30,551 nucleotides of DNA from JAMWDF01 sp964645405 (GTDB taxonomy: Bacteria; Ratteibacteria; UBA8468; B48-G9; DSTR01): positions 1-30,551 of the forward strand of contig CAZYCA010000024.1 in the NCBI GenBank assembly GCA_964645405.1, given 5' to 3'. The translations under genes were made by a program, and so were the position numbers. Numbering within the stretch: the stretch's first letter is position 1; the number at the start of each line of letters is the position of its first letter. Positions 8,765 through 16,261 of the stretch are shown in pieces. The notes under the pieces are model-generated. The model saw nothing but the letters and a program-made list of their open reading frames with translations. It was not told the origin of the DNA and ran no database searches.

Positions 8765-9562
8765 TTAATAGAAGCGCAACCACTCTCCAGTCGCTGCCTG
8801 GATTGGTTCTGTGGAACTATTGGGAAAAGTCGGATTGGTGTAGGCGTGACCGGTTCTTTCCCAGCGTTTATGTCTCCAGCAAATCCATTTAGCACTGCCA
8901 TCAGCAAAACCAAAATTCAACCCTCCTGGTGGATGGTGCGACCAATCTTTTTCTGCAGTTGATAGCCCGCTGTACTTCTTGAGAAAATAATAAAAGAACC
9001 AGTCCCAGTTATCGTGCACTCCCCGGAGATGATTGTCAAAAACAACAATGGTTTCTGAAGGATACTGTAACCTTTTCCATTTTCCTGGTCCTGCGGGCAT
9101 TTTAAGCTTATAAGCCTGGTTAGCAGAAGAACCAATCTGGTATTCTTCAGTCCTGCCACCAATCCAGGCATTCCAGCCATAGTTGAAGGGTCCGGCAGGA
9201 CAGCAGAAAACATCCATGGTTTTCCACAAAGAAGCAGTTCCCAGGGCCGGCAGGTCTTTCCTTCCCAGATAAGGTGCCAGAAGATACTGCCAGACATAGT
9301 CAAAGGTTTCAGGAAGTTGTAACCCGGGGCTGGCAAGTTGCAGCATCGGAGCGTTACTGTCATAATCCATGGCGTATAAATGCACAGCCATGAGAATGCT
9401 TTTAAGATTGGTGATACACCGGTTCTTGTGTGCTTCAGATTTAGCCCTTTCCAGCACAGGTAGCAAAAGCGCTGCCAGGATAGCAATAACAGCAATGACG
9501 ACTAAAAGTTCAATCAGGGTGAACCCAGCTTCTTTCCCGCAAGAAAAAAATTTTTTAACCAT
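8765..9562 (-). CDS. Prepilin-type pseudopilin with H-DG motif
   Basis: 265 residues. The leader is longer than in its neighbour (MVKKFFSCGKEAG, then FTLIELLVVIAVIAILAA) with Glu at +5. The mature part has an LKSILMAVHLYAMDYDSNAP segment typical of these proteins and ends with HHPPGGLNFGFADGS, the H-x-DG signature with one extra residue between His and DG. AAAGGAGG lies 6 bases before the ATG, a strong ribosome binding site. It is the first gene after the promoter at 9689-9717 and is followed after 24 bp by the second pilin. The Cys in the leader is before the predicted cleavage site and would be lost on processing. Function in secretion, adhesion or substrate binding is not known. Confidence 0.9.
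   Translation of the reverse strand: MVKKFFSCGKEAGFTLIELLVVIAVIAILAALLLPVLERAKSEAHKNRCITNLKSILMAVHLYAMDYDSNAPMLQLASPGLQLPETFDYVWQYLLAPYLGRKDLPALGTASLWKTMDVFCCPAGPFNYGWNAWIGGRTEEYQIGSSANQAYKLKMPAGPGKWKRLQYPSETIVVFDNHLRGVHDNWDWFFYYFLKKYSGLSTAEKDWSHHPPGGLNFGFADGSAKWICWRHKRWERTGHAYTNPTFPNSSTEPIQAATGEWLRFY
9474..9528. repeat. Near-identical pilin leader repeat, copy 2
   Basis: Direct repeat partner of 8676-8730, with two mismatches in the middle. The third pilin gene, at 14852, encodes the same peptide with a clearly diverged DNA sequence. Confidence 0.85.
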
Positions 9563-9688
9563 GAGACCCCTCCTTTGGAATGGTTGGCGGAAGGAAAAAG
9601 GATTCTGGAATAAACAAAAGATGGGTCATGTGGAAGCTGCTACACTGGCACACTATAATATTTTGCATAATTTACTGCCTTTGCTTGG

Positions 9689-9717
9689 AGCATACCAGAA
9701 AAAAGTCCAGCTGTCAA
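9689..9717 (-). promoter_or_regulatory. Promoter for the pilin-pilin-DUF4838-kinase operon
   Basis: The minus strand has TTGACA (9712-9717), a 17-bp spacer and TATGCT (9689-9694), with TGG just before the -10 box as an extended -10. Transcription would start near 9682, leaving a leader of about 120 nt before the ATG at 9562. It lies in the only sizeable gap (199 bp) inside the long minus-strand gene series, so the locus has at least two transcription units. Confidence 0.7.
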
Positions 9718-9761
9718 ATTTCACAGCAGGTTCCTGGGAAAGGGCTTAACCTCACCACAGA

Positions 9762-12700
9762 TTATTGGAGCTTATCCTTTTTTTGAGCATCAAGAAGTAT
9801 CATCCGGAAAAGGTTACCCTCAACTTCCAGAGTTAAACCATCAGGAGTAAGACAGCTATTGATTTCCTGTAAGGTAATACAATCAGTTACGGAAACCTTC
9901 TCTGGGGAAAAGCCTAACTTTTCCCAGTTTACTTTTATCCTGACTGTGCTTTTTTCCTTTCGGAAAGAAGAACAGGTGACCAGGGCAGCCCGGCCAGGAT
10001 TAAGGTGCAAGCAGGTCCAGATATCGCTATCTTCTACGGAAAGATATGGCTGAGTTTTCCAGGCTGGAACCCAGAAGGATTTTTCCCAGGGAAAATTCTT
10101 ATAGGCATTCCATACCTGCCAGACTGCTTCTCCCTGAGCATCATATCCTTTCGCCAGATAAAATTCTCTACCGTAACCTTTATAATCAGGCATTATTTTC
10201 TTGCTGATAACCATACCCGGATGAGCTTTTATAGTGGCATCCATTTGCAGGACAAAGCGCCAGGAGTTCATTCTTGTCTCCGGATAAATAGGATTATTCC
10301 ACCTGGTAAAACTCACTGGCAGACCAAAGGGGTATCCATAAAACTTCGGAATAGCAATGTCCCTATCCAGGGTGGAACCTTCCCCACAATGATGGACATC
10401 TACAAAAGATTCCACGGCCATATAAGGGAAATGGGAGTTATGAGCATAAACCAGACCACCTTTCTTAATTTCACCATGAAAAAGAGTGTAGATTCGTTTG
10501 TGAAACTCCCGGCAGGCAAAAACCGGGTAGGTGCCATGAAGTTTACCTTCATTATCAAGGTAACCGCAGCCATGATGGAGGTTAGAACAAAGATGAGGAG
10601 CCGCAGAACTATCCAGGTAAACACCGTTGATGTCTGTTTCCTGTATGGTACGGCGCAAGGTAGCAATATACCAGTCAGCAAAGGGCTCTTTAGGGCAATA
10701 AAGGTAACCTCCCAGGCTTGGCACCAGGGGATAACGAGCCTGTTCCCGCCAGAACTCACCGACATCAGGCCAGTTAGAAAAACAGTTCCAGATAGCGTAA
10801 ACAGTCACCCATTTTATACCTTTACTCTGAGCAAAATGGACTGCTTGCCTGAGGGCCTTTTTTCTGATTTCATTCAATGGTGCTGGACGGTAACCAGGAG
10901 CACCGAAATCTTCATTCCAGACTGAAGTCTGTCCTGACCAGGCCCACTGGCCAAAAGCATTAACTCCAGCTTCTGCCATGGCTTCCACGTACCTTGGGAA
11001 ATCCTCAGAAAGATCCGTCAATTCTTTATTCAAACCGAAACCTGACTGGGCATACCGTAACTGATGCAGCAACTCCTGATTCATTGGTTTGGTGGGTGTG
11101 GGTAAAAGTGCCCATTCATACTGGACTGGCTGGTTTATTTCCAGGGGCCTAGTGACAAAGTTAATCAGAAGGGTAGTAACCTCTTCGTTTCTTTTTACCT
11201 GGACTGCCTCTTTGGTATTAGCAACTGACCAGTGCTGGTCAGTTTCTGCATACCAGGCTATTCCCAGAGTATCATTACCCACCCAGAGAGTTTCCGTGAA
11301 AGGAAGGTTTAGCCCTTCCCCGGGGAGTTTTCCGTATCCTTTCTGCACTTTTAGTTCTGCATAGCTGGGTGGTGTCCCTAAACCTCCGTGGTGGTAATAA
11401 GTAGCCAGTTGTGTTTTCAGGGGTATTTCTAACACCAATCTTTCCAGAGATGCTCTCCTTTGTGGTACAAGATTCAACCGGTAATGCATAAAGCCGTCAA
11501 ATTCTACCTGGAGAGTTAGTTGACCAGAGATATTAGCTCCCTTTACCGGCACCTGGTAGAAAAGCCCGGTCTTTTTCTCCTCCTTCAATCTTATCTGGCC
11601 AAAACTTAATTCTTTTGCCTGTAAAGTAACCGGACCAGCCAGCATGGAGGTAGAGCCATTGGTAATAGTTACTGGCAGCAGACAAGAGGAAAGAGTGACC
11701 TGGCGGTTCCAGACAGAAAAGCCGCTGGTTGTTTTCCGTACAGGAATCCAGGGTTCCGGAACCGTATCCGTCACTTCTGGTTTCCCGTAAGAGTTTTTCC
11801 ACCAGGAAGGTAAAGCAGACAAAGTAAACGGTTCAGTCCTTTCCGCGAGAAGTTCACCGGTTGCTTTTTTTATCTGGCAATTTACCTGATACTGGCCGGC
11901 AGTAAACCCTTCTACTGGCAGGTCAACAACAGTCCTTAAATCCCTGATGTTAGCCTTTTCGGTTTTTTCCCGGAGGACTTTTTTCCCTTCCCTGTCTAAT
12001 ATTTTCACCTGAACCTGGTTATCCTGGCTTATCTGGGGAATTTTCCTGTACTCAGCGGTTACTTCAATACTACCAGTGGAAAGAAGGTAAGGAACAATGC
12101 TGATTTCCAGGGAAGCAGTGCGAAAAAAGGGAATAACTCCACCAGCCAGAAGGGAATTATCTTTGACTTTTATTACCTGGTAATGCAAAAGATAAAGTCC
12201 TCTGGTGGAAGGGTAAACAAGACTGATGCGGCGACTCTGGGAAGCCGGTACTGAAACCTGCTGGTCAACCTTCTTCAGAAGCTTATAGTTTTTCAGCGTT
12301 TCTTCTGCCACCTTATCTGCAGACAACCATTCTTTAACTTCAGCCTGCGGTCCCAGGGGATTGGCAGCTGATTCTATTTCCTTAAAATACTCCTGCTGGC
12401 TACTTTTTGGTTCATAGAGGGTTAGCTGGACTGAAGTTTCCATCTCCTTGTCAGTGAAGTTAGCCAGTTCCATACAAATTCCCACCTCGTCCCGGGAGAG
12501 TTCTCCTGCCTGAAGAATTCTGACTGCAGGGACATCTCCGCCAAAGACAAGATATCCGAAATCCTCACAGGCATTCCAGTTTTTGAGGTAACTCCAGCAG
12601 GTTAAGTCTTGCCAGGGTGTCTTCTGATTGTTTACCGGAGCCATTTCCCAGATAGTGCCTGGTTCCGGGCAGGTTAAACCGAGGGAAGCAAAAGGTATGC

Positions 12701-13238
12701 AGAGTTCTCCTTCCCACCCGAAAGAAGTTTTCCTGGCTTTATATTGCCAGTCACATTTCCAGGATTTGTCAGTTACTCCCTGCCGTCTGCCTTCTTCAAA
12801 AACCCCGGCGGCATTACCAACAAAGCTGTATTCCCACCTACTCCCAAACTCTGGCCGGAGAAATAGTTCCAGACAATCATCTTTCCATACAGCCAGAGGT
12901 TCACTGCCGCTGGTCGGAAGGAGAGCATACAGCGGTCGGTAAAACTGAAAGGCAATGTAAAGCGCCTGCCTGGTGTAACCTATAAGAATGATGTTATTTT
13001 CTCTGCTGGCTAAACCTTTCTCCAGTGTTACCAGTGGTGCCAGTTGAGCAGCAGATAACCATTCCTTCCTTTCCACTATGCCGTCCGCTACCGGTTCTTT
13101 TTTCATCAACGGAATGACCACTACCGGCCAGCGGTAGGTAACAGCTTTCGCCTCAGAAGGATTTTTTGGTTTGATAATAGCCGCGGAAAGAGAGAAAACA
13201 GGAAGGAAACATAAACAAACGGCTGTTGTGAACTTCAT
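9762..13238 (-). CDS. Secreted multidomain hydrolase: CBM9-like domain plus GH123-like (DUF6067-type) catalytic region
   Basis: 1158 residues with a clear signal peptide (MKFTTAVCLCFLPVFSLSAA). About residues 45-235 form a CBM9/DOMON-like carbohydrate-binding domain (ADGIVERKEW, IAFQFYRP and WKDDCLELFL). Residues of about 240-500 are beta-rich linker domains. From about 500 to the end the pattern fits the DUF6067/GH123-related proteins, with barrel strands such as GVNAFGQWAW, GIKWVTVYAIW, DINGVYLDSSAAP and FVDVHHCGEGS. The acidic residues in YLDSS and HHCGEG are candidates for catalysis. The minus strand has AGGGGGG before the ATG. It lies 25 bp after the LamG gene in the LacI-led operon. Probable role: extracellular or periplasmic attack on a polysaccharide or glycan. 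The substrate is not readable; GH123 itself removes N-acetylgalactosamine. Confidence 0.8.
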   Translation of the reverse strand: MKFTTAVCLCFLPVFSLSAAIIKPKNPSEAKAVTYRWPVVVIPLMKKEPVADGIVERKEWLSAAQLAPLVTLEKGLASRENNIILIGYTRQALYIAFQFYRPLYALLPTSGSEPLAVWKDDCLELFLRPEFGSRWEYSFVGNAAGVFEEGRRQGVTDKSWKCDWQYKARKTSFGWEGELCIPFASLGLTCPEPGTIWEMAPVNNQKTPWQDLTCWSYLKNWNACEDFGYLVFGGDVPAVRILQAGELSRDEVGICMELANFTDKEMETSVQLTLYEPKSSQQEYFKEIESAANPLGPQAEVKEWLSADKVAEETLKNYKLLKKVDQQVSVPASQSRRISLVYPSTRGLYLLHYQVIKVKDNSLLAGGVIPFFRTASLEISIVPYLLSTGSIEVTAEYRKIPQISQDNQVQVKILDREGKKVLREKTEKANIRDLRTVVDLPVEGFTAGQYQVNCQIKKATGELLAERTEPFTLSALPSWWKNSYGKPEVTDTVPEPWIPVRKTTSGFSVWNRQVTLSSCLLPVTITNGSTSMLAGPVTLQAKELSFGQIRLKEEKKTGLFYQVPVKGANISGQLTLQVEFDGFMHYRLNLVPQRRASLERLVLEIPLKTQLATYYHHGGLGTPPSYAELKVQKGYGKLPGEGLNLPFTETLWVGNDTLGIAWYAETDQHWSVANTKEAVQVKRNEEVTTLLINFVTRPLEINQPVQYEWALLPTPTKPMNQELLHQLRYAQSGFGLNKELTDLSEDFPRYVEAMAEAGVNAFGQWAWSGQTSVWNEDFGAPGYRPAPLNEIRKKALRQAVHFAQSKGIKWVTVYAIWNCFSNWPDVGEFWREQARYPLVPSLGGYLYCPKEPFADWYIATLRRTIQETDINGVYLDSSAAPHLCSNLHHGCGYLDNEGKLHGTYPVFACREFHKRIYTLFHGEIKKGGLVYAHNSHFPYMAVESFVDVHHCGEGSTLDRDIAIPKFYGYPFGLPVSFTRWNNPIYPETRMNSWRFVLQMDATIKAHPGMVISKKIMPDYKGYGREFYLAKGYDAQGEAVWQVWNAYKNFPWEKSFWVPAWKTQPYLSVEDSDIWTCLHLNPGRAALVTCSSFRKEKSTVRIKVNWEKLGFSPEKVSVTDCITLQEINSCLTPDGLTLEVEGNLFRMILLDAQKKDKLQ

Positions 13239-13263
13239 TTTCCCCCCTTGCTGTAAGGAGTAA

Positions 13264-14055
13264 CTACCGTAGCAAAAGACCTTTTCCTGCCTTACCTGGC
13301 ACTATTCTTCCTCCGATGACAGGATACTCTGCTTTATCAGAAGTGACTACCACAACTGCAGGTTTTGTCCAGAGTTTCCCTTCTTTCTCGTAAACAGATT
13401 CAAAGTTTTCTAATAAAAGTGTTGCCGGGTCTGCTCTGAGAGGAGTCTGAAAAAAACCTAAATCTTCCACATCTCTGGCAATGGAAGAAATACGAACTTC
13501 ATCTACCGCTACAGCATTTACCGGAAGATAACCTGTGAAACCAATAACGACCTGAGCCAGTGAAGGAATATCCCGGACAATAGACCAGGGATACTCCTGC
13601 TGAACAAGTTGTTTGCCATCCACATAAACCCTTAAGTGCCGGCCCTCTTTCCAGGTTACTGCCACGTGGTGCCAGTTGTTTTTTCCCCAGCTGGTGCAAT
13701 CAATGAGAGAGGGATGAGGTACTTCCTTACCGTCAATGGCAAAGCCTACCCGCATGTAGCAGGCGCTTCCGGAAGGGGTCCGGCGACCAGTGCCTTTTAA
13801 CCCGTAGATAATACTGAAGGAAGAACCTAAATCGTTTTCCTTCTTTGGAATGCTGAATTCAAACCAGGCTCCTTTTGCTTGCCAGATGCCTGTTTCTACT
13901 TCTGCCGGGTCAAAATCAAAAAGTACCCAGGCTTCCACAGTTGCTTCTTGTAAATCAAAGACAAACTGTCCTGGGAAAACTATTCCGGCAGCAGCTGAAA
14001 CTCTGGCTGTTGCCAGCAGCAGAGCAAATACAAACAGCTCAGGTAGTTTCCTCAC
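13264..14055 (-). CDS. Secreted LamG/concanavalin A-like lectin-domain protein
   Basis: 263 residues starting with GTG. The first residues form a signal peptide (RKLPELFVFALLLATARVSAAA). The rest matches a single LamG-like beta-sandwich: ATVEAWVLFDF near the start, then WHHVAVTWKEGRHLRVYVDG, the most conserved LamG stretch, then VDEVRISSIARD. Such domains bind sugars or proteins and have no catalysis of their own. The GTG start lies inside the stop of the pilin gene (4-bp overlap), so the two are probably made together. The 1158-residue hydrolase follows after 25 bp. It is likely exported and helps hold the glycan or contacts the pilin; this is inference from gene order. Confidence 0.85.
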   Translation of the reverse strand: MRKLPELFVFALLLATARVSAAAGIVFPGQFVFDLQEATVEAWVLFDFDPAEVETGIWQAKGAWFEFSIPKKENDLGSSFSIIYGLKGTGRRTPSGSACYMRVGFAIDGKEVPHPSLIDCTSWGKNNWHHVAVTWKEGRHLRVYVDGKQLVQQEYPWSIVRDIPSLAQVVIGFTGYLPVNAVAVDEVRISSIARDVEDLGFFQTPLRADPATLLLENFESVYEKEGKLWTKPAVVVVTSDKAEYPVIGGRIVPGKAGKGLLLR

Positions 14056-14852
14056 TTGTAAACATCTTTCTGGGTTAAAAGAAAAATGGCTGAGCTTAAA
14101 ACATTGTAACAGTTGTCATAATAGGACTCGGCTGAAGTATTACAGATTCTCCGGTCAGCATTACTCAACCAGATAACAGAACCATCAAAGAAGAGAACAT
14201 TAAAACCATCAGGGATTCCATCACGTCCAGCATGGTTTTTGCCCATGTAATTGTTTCCATAGGTAGAATATAGTCTGTAGGCATCCACTACCGCAATAAA
14301 TCCGGCTTTGATGCAGCGGCTTAATTTTCCGGCAATGGTGGCATAGTAAGGGCCATACCAGTACTGCCCACCACGTAAATTATAGGCATAGGTAGAAGCA
14401 CTTCCATCCAAGCCAGCAGGAGAGCCCCCTGAGGTAAGTTCAAACCACCCGTAAAAGTTTCCCGGGACAGCCCTGGTTCCTCCACCCCAGCGGCCACTGG
14501 GACAGAAGAAATTCTGCGGTTTGGTTAAATACTTACCGCTGCCGGTGGCTCTCCAGCCCTGAATCAGGTAGCCGAGAGGATGATAACCATAAGCCGGACT
14601 CCACAGCCAGTTACCATTGTACCCCGAATAGGCTGATGTTCTCGGTGGTAGATTGTCGTCATAATCCTGAACATACATAGCCAGAGCCAGACCAATCTGT
14701 TTCAGATTGTTAAGACAGACTGCCCGTCTGGCATTTTCTCTGGCTCTGGACAGGACAGGTAAAAGAAGAGCCGCCAGAATGGCAATGATAGCAATCACCA
14801 CCAGCAGCTCAATCAAAGTGAATCCCCGGCACTTCCCTCTTCCTCTTTTCAT
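14052..14852 (-). CDS. Prepilin-type pseudopilin with H-DG motif
   Basis: 266 residues with leader MKRGRGKCRG, then the FTLIELLVVIAIIAILAALL helix with Glu at +5. The mature domain includes LKQIGLALAMYVQDYDDNLP and ends with a longer variant of the signature, HAGRDGIPDGFNVLFFDGS. Many Gly, Tyr and Trp residues fill the middle (GGQYWYGPYYA), as in large surface pseudopilins. GGAGGTGA lies just before the ATG, in the 14-bp gap after the LacI gene, so both are on one mRNA. It overlaps the LamG gene by 4 bp. Its leader DNA has diverged from that of the other two pilins although the peptide is the same. Confidence 0.9.
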   Translation of the reverse strand: MKRGRGKCRGFTLIELLVVIAIIAILAALLLPVLSRARENARRAVCLNNLKQIGLALAMYVQDYDDNLPPRTSAYSGYNGNWLWSPAYGYHPLGYLIQGWRATGSGKYLTKPQNFFCPSGRWGGGTRAVPGNFYGWFELTSGGSPAGLDGSASTYAYNLRGGQYWYGPYYATIAGKLSRCIKAGFIAVVDAYRLYSTYGNNYMGKNHAGRDGIPDGFNVLFFDGSVIWLSNADRRICNTSAESYYDNCYNVLSSAIFLLTQKDVYK

Positions 14853-14866
14853 CCTTCACCTCCATT

Positions 14867-15910
14867 TTATTGTTTTTCTTTGTGACACCCGCAGGATGCC
14901 CGGACAATCAGTTCTGGCCAGATGACTATTTCTTTTGGAAAATCTGACCAGTCTCCGGAAATCCTTCTCTGTAACAAATCCACAGCCTGCCGGGATATCT
15001 CAGTTACCTTAAAGTCGACTGTGGTTAACGGTAGCTGCCGATATTCACCTTCCGGGAGATTTTCCGAGCCGACAACAGCGATATCTTCTGGCACCCGTAT
15101 TCCTTTTTTCTCCAGGTAACTGATAAGGCCAAGAGCCACCTGGTCATTTAAAGCCATCACCGCTTCTGGTTTGGAACCATTTTCTGTTATCTTCTGGCCA
15201 ATTTTCCAGCCCATCTGGTAGGAAGATTCTTTCTGTGTCAGCCAGAGGAAATTTTCCTGGTTAACCTCTCTGCCAAATTCCCTGAATGCCCGGATGAATC
15301 CTCGGGTTCGTTCAGTCAGGTGACAGAAACTGCTTCTTTCAGGTATGGTGTAGACAATTTTTTTGTATCCCTTTTCTAACAGATGCCAGGCTGCCAGATA
15401 GGAGACCATACTTCTATCAAGGTAGACATGATCAAAACCCTGGTGCTGCTCAGAGTCAATCAGAATGCAGGGTGTCCTTCCGCAAACTGACAACAAATGC
15501 TTGTGGAGGGAAGGAATATGCACATCGGAGACAATCAAACCGGCAACAGGAATTTCTTCCACCGCTTCCAGAAGCTTTTCTTCACTGCCATCAAACCAGT
15601 GAAAGTCATAAAGGATGGGTTGGAATCCAGACAGCAGTAACAACTGGGCTATATGGTTCTGCCTTTCCTGGGTGATGGGTACCCGAAAGGTTCGGCCTAA
15701 AACAGGGACAAAAGTACTTTTACCTGTTCTTAGAAAAAAAGCCAGACTGTTGCGGCGATAACCAATTTTCTCCGCAGTTTCTAAAACCCTTTTCTGAGTT
15801 GTTCTGGCAATGCGGAAAGAAGATCCCTTTCCCCGGCAGATTGCCGAGACTGTGGAAACTGCCAGTCCTGTTTCTCTGGCCAGGTCCTTAAGAGTAGATC
15901 TCTGGCGCAT
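14867..15910 (-). CDS. LacI-family transcriptional regulator
   Basis: 347 residues, normal for the family. The N-terminal helix-turn-helix is STLKDLARETGLAVSTVSAI (residues 5-24), followed by the hinge region and a periplasmic-binding-like sensor domain (AGLIVSDVHIP, AVMALNDQVALGLISYLEKK, IAVVGSENLP). The ligand is presumably a sugar. The first ATG must be used because the helix-turn-helix begins five residues later. The -10 box ends 6 bp before that ATG and there is no Shine-Dalgarno, so the mRNA is probably leaderless. It is first in the series with a pilin, the LamG protein and the secreted hydrolase, so it most likely controls the locus. The C-terminus ends in SCGCHKEK; two Cys close together are unusual but unexplained. 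Confidence 0.93.
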   Translation of the reverse strand: MRQRSTLKDLARETGLAVSTVSAICRGKGSSFRIARTTQKRVLETAEKIGYRRNSLAFFLRTGKSTFVPVLGRTFRVPITQERQNHIAQLLLLSGFQPILYDFHWFDGSEEKLLEAVEEIPVAGLIVSDVHIPSLHKHLLSVCGRTPCILIDSEQHQGFDHVYLDRSMVSYLAAWHLLEKGYKKIVYTIPERSSFCHLTERTRGFIRAFREFGREVNQENFLWLTQKESSYQMGWKIGQKITENGSKPEAVMALNDQVALGLISYLEKKGIRVPEDIAVVGSENLPEGEYRQLPLTTVDFKVTEISRQAVDLLQRRISGDWSDFPKEIVIWPELIVRASCGCHKEKQ

Positions 15911-15916
15911 GGTAGC

Positions 15917-15945
15917 ATTTTACTATATCGTTACAGCATTGTCAA
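15917..15945 (-). promoter_or_regulatory. Promoter of the LacI-led operon, leaderless type
   Basis: The minus strand reads TTGACA (15940-15945), 17 bp, TAAAAT (15917-15922), then six bases and the ATG at 15910. The predicted +1 is the A of the start codon. The spacer contains TGTAACG, which resembles a LacI-family half-site, but I see no full palindrome. Confidence 0.75.
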
Positions 15946-16004
15946 GTCCCTGACATTCCTCAAAAATAATCTGGTCAAAACAAAGGCAATAGCGTATCCT
16001 GTAT

Positions 16005-16033
16005 TTTACCTGAGAAAGGAAGACAGATAAAAT
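16005..16033 (+). promoter_or_regulatory. Candidate promoter reading toward the UroD-like gene
   Basis: TTTACC (16005-16010), 17 bp, then TAAAAT (16028-16033). The -35 matches 4/6 and the -10 5/6. A start near 16040 would give an RNA that includes both hairpins before the gene at 16262. Confidence 0.4.
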
Positions 16034-16060
16034 ATCGTCTGGCATTTCTATAAGCAATTC

Positions 16061-16091
16061 ATACAGGAAGAACATACATTCTGTATTTTTA
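16061..16091 (+). terminator. Weak dyad with T run in the leader
   Basis: ATACAG, 14 bases, CTGTAT, then TTTT (16087-16090). The 6-bp stem is AT-rich and weak. It could be a protein-binding dyad or an RNA hairpin rather than a terminator. Confidence 0.25.
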
Positions 16092-16149
16092 ACTTCACTT
16101 CTTTTGCCTGGTTATAGGTTAATATTTCCCATTGTCAATTTTAAGGTAG

Positions 16150-16186
16150 CTGGAAGGTTAAAATCTCCTCTTCCAGTTTTTCTTTT
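16150..16186 (+). terminator. Rho-independent terminator-like hairpin upstream of the UroD-like gene
   Basis: CTGGAAG (16150-16156), a 13-base loop, CTTCCAG (16170-16176), then TTTTTCTTTT (16177-16186). The arms pair perfectly. There is no plus-strand gene upstream to terminate, so it may end a short RNA or act as an attenuator in the leader of the next gene. Confidence 0.5.
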
Positions 16187-16261
16187 CCCTGGCACAATGA
16201 TTCTGAAAAAGCAGGGTATCTAATTCCGTACCGGCGACTTTTTGGTGGGCTGAAAGAATGA

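Larger units (their letters stand above)
15911..16261. other. Divergent intergenic region between lacI-type gene and UroD-like gene
   Basis: This 351-bp stretch holds no credible ORF. It carries the regulator promoter on the minus strand, a candidate plus-strand promoter at 16005-16033, a 6-bp dyad ATACAG/CTGTAT at 16061-16086 followed by a T run, and a terminator-like hairpin at 16150-16186. It therefore looks like regulatory leader sequence. Confidence 0.5.

Noticed and set aside
10005..10925. Plus-strand ORF of 306 codons
   Set aside because: Antisense to the conserved catalytic end of the 1158-residue hydrolase; no recognisable motif in its product.
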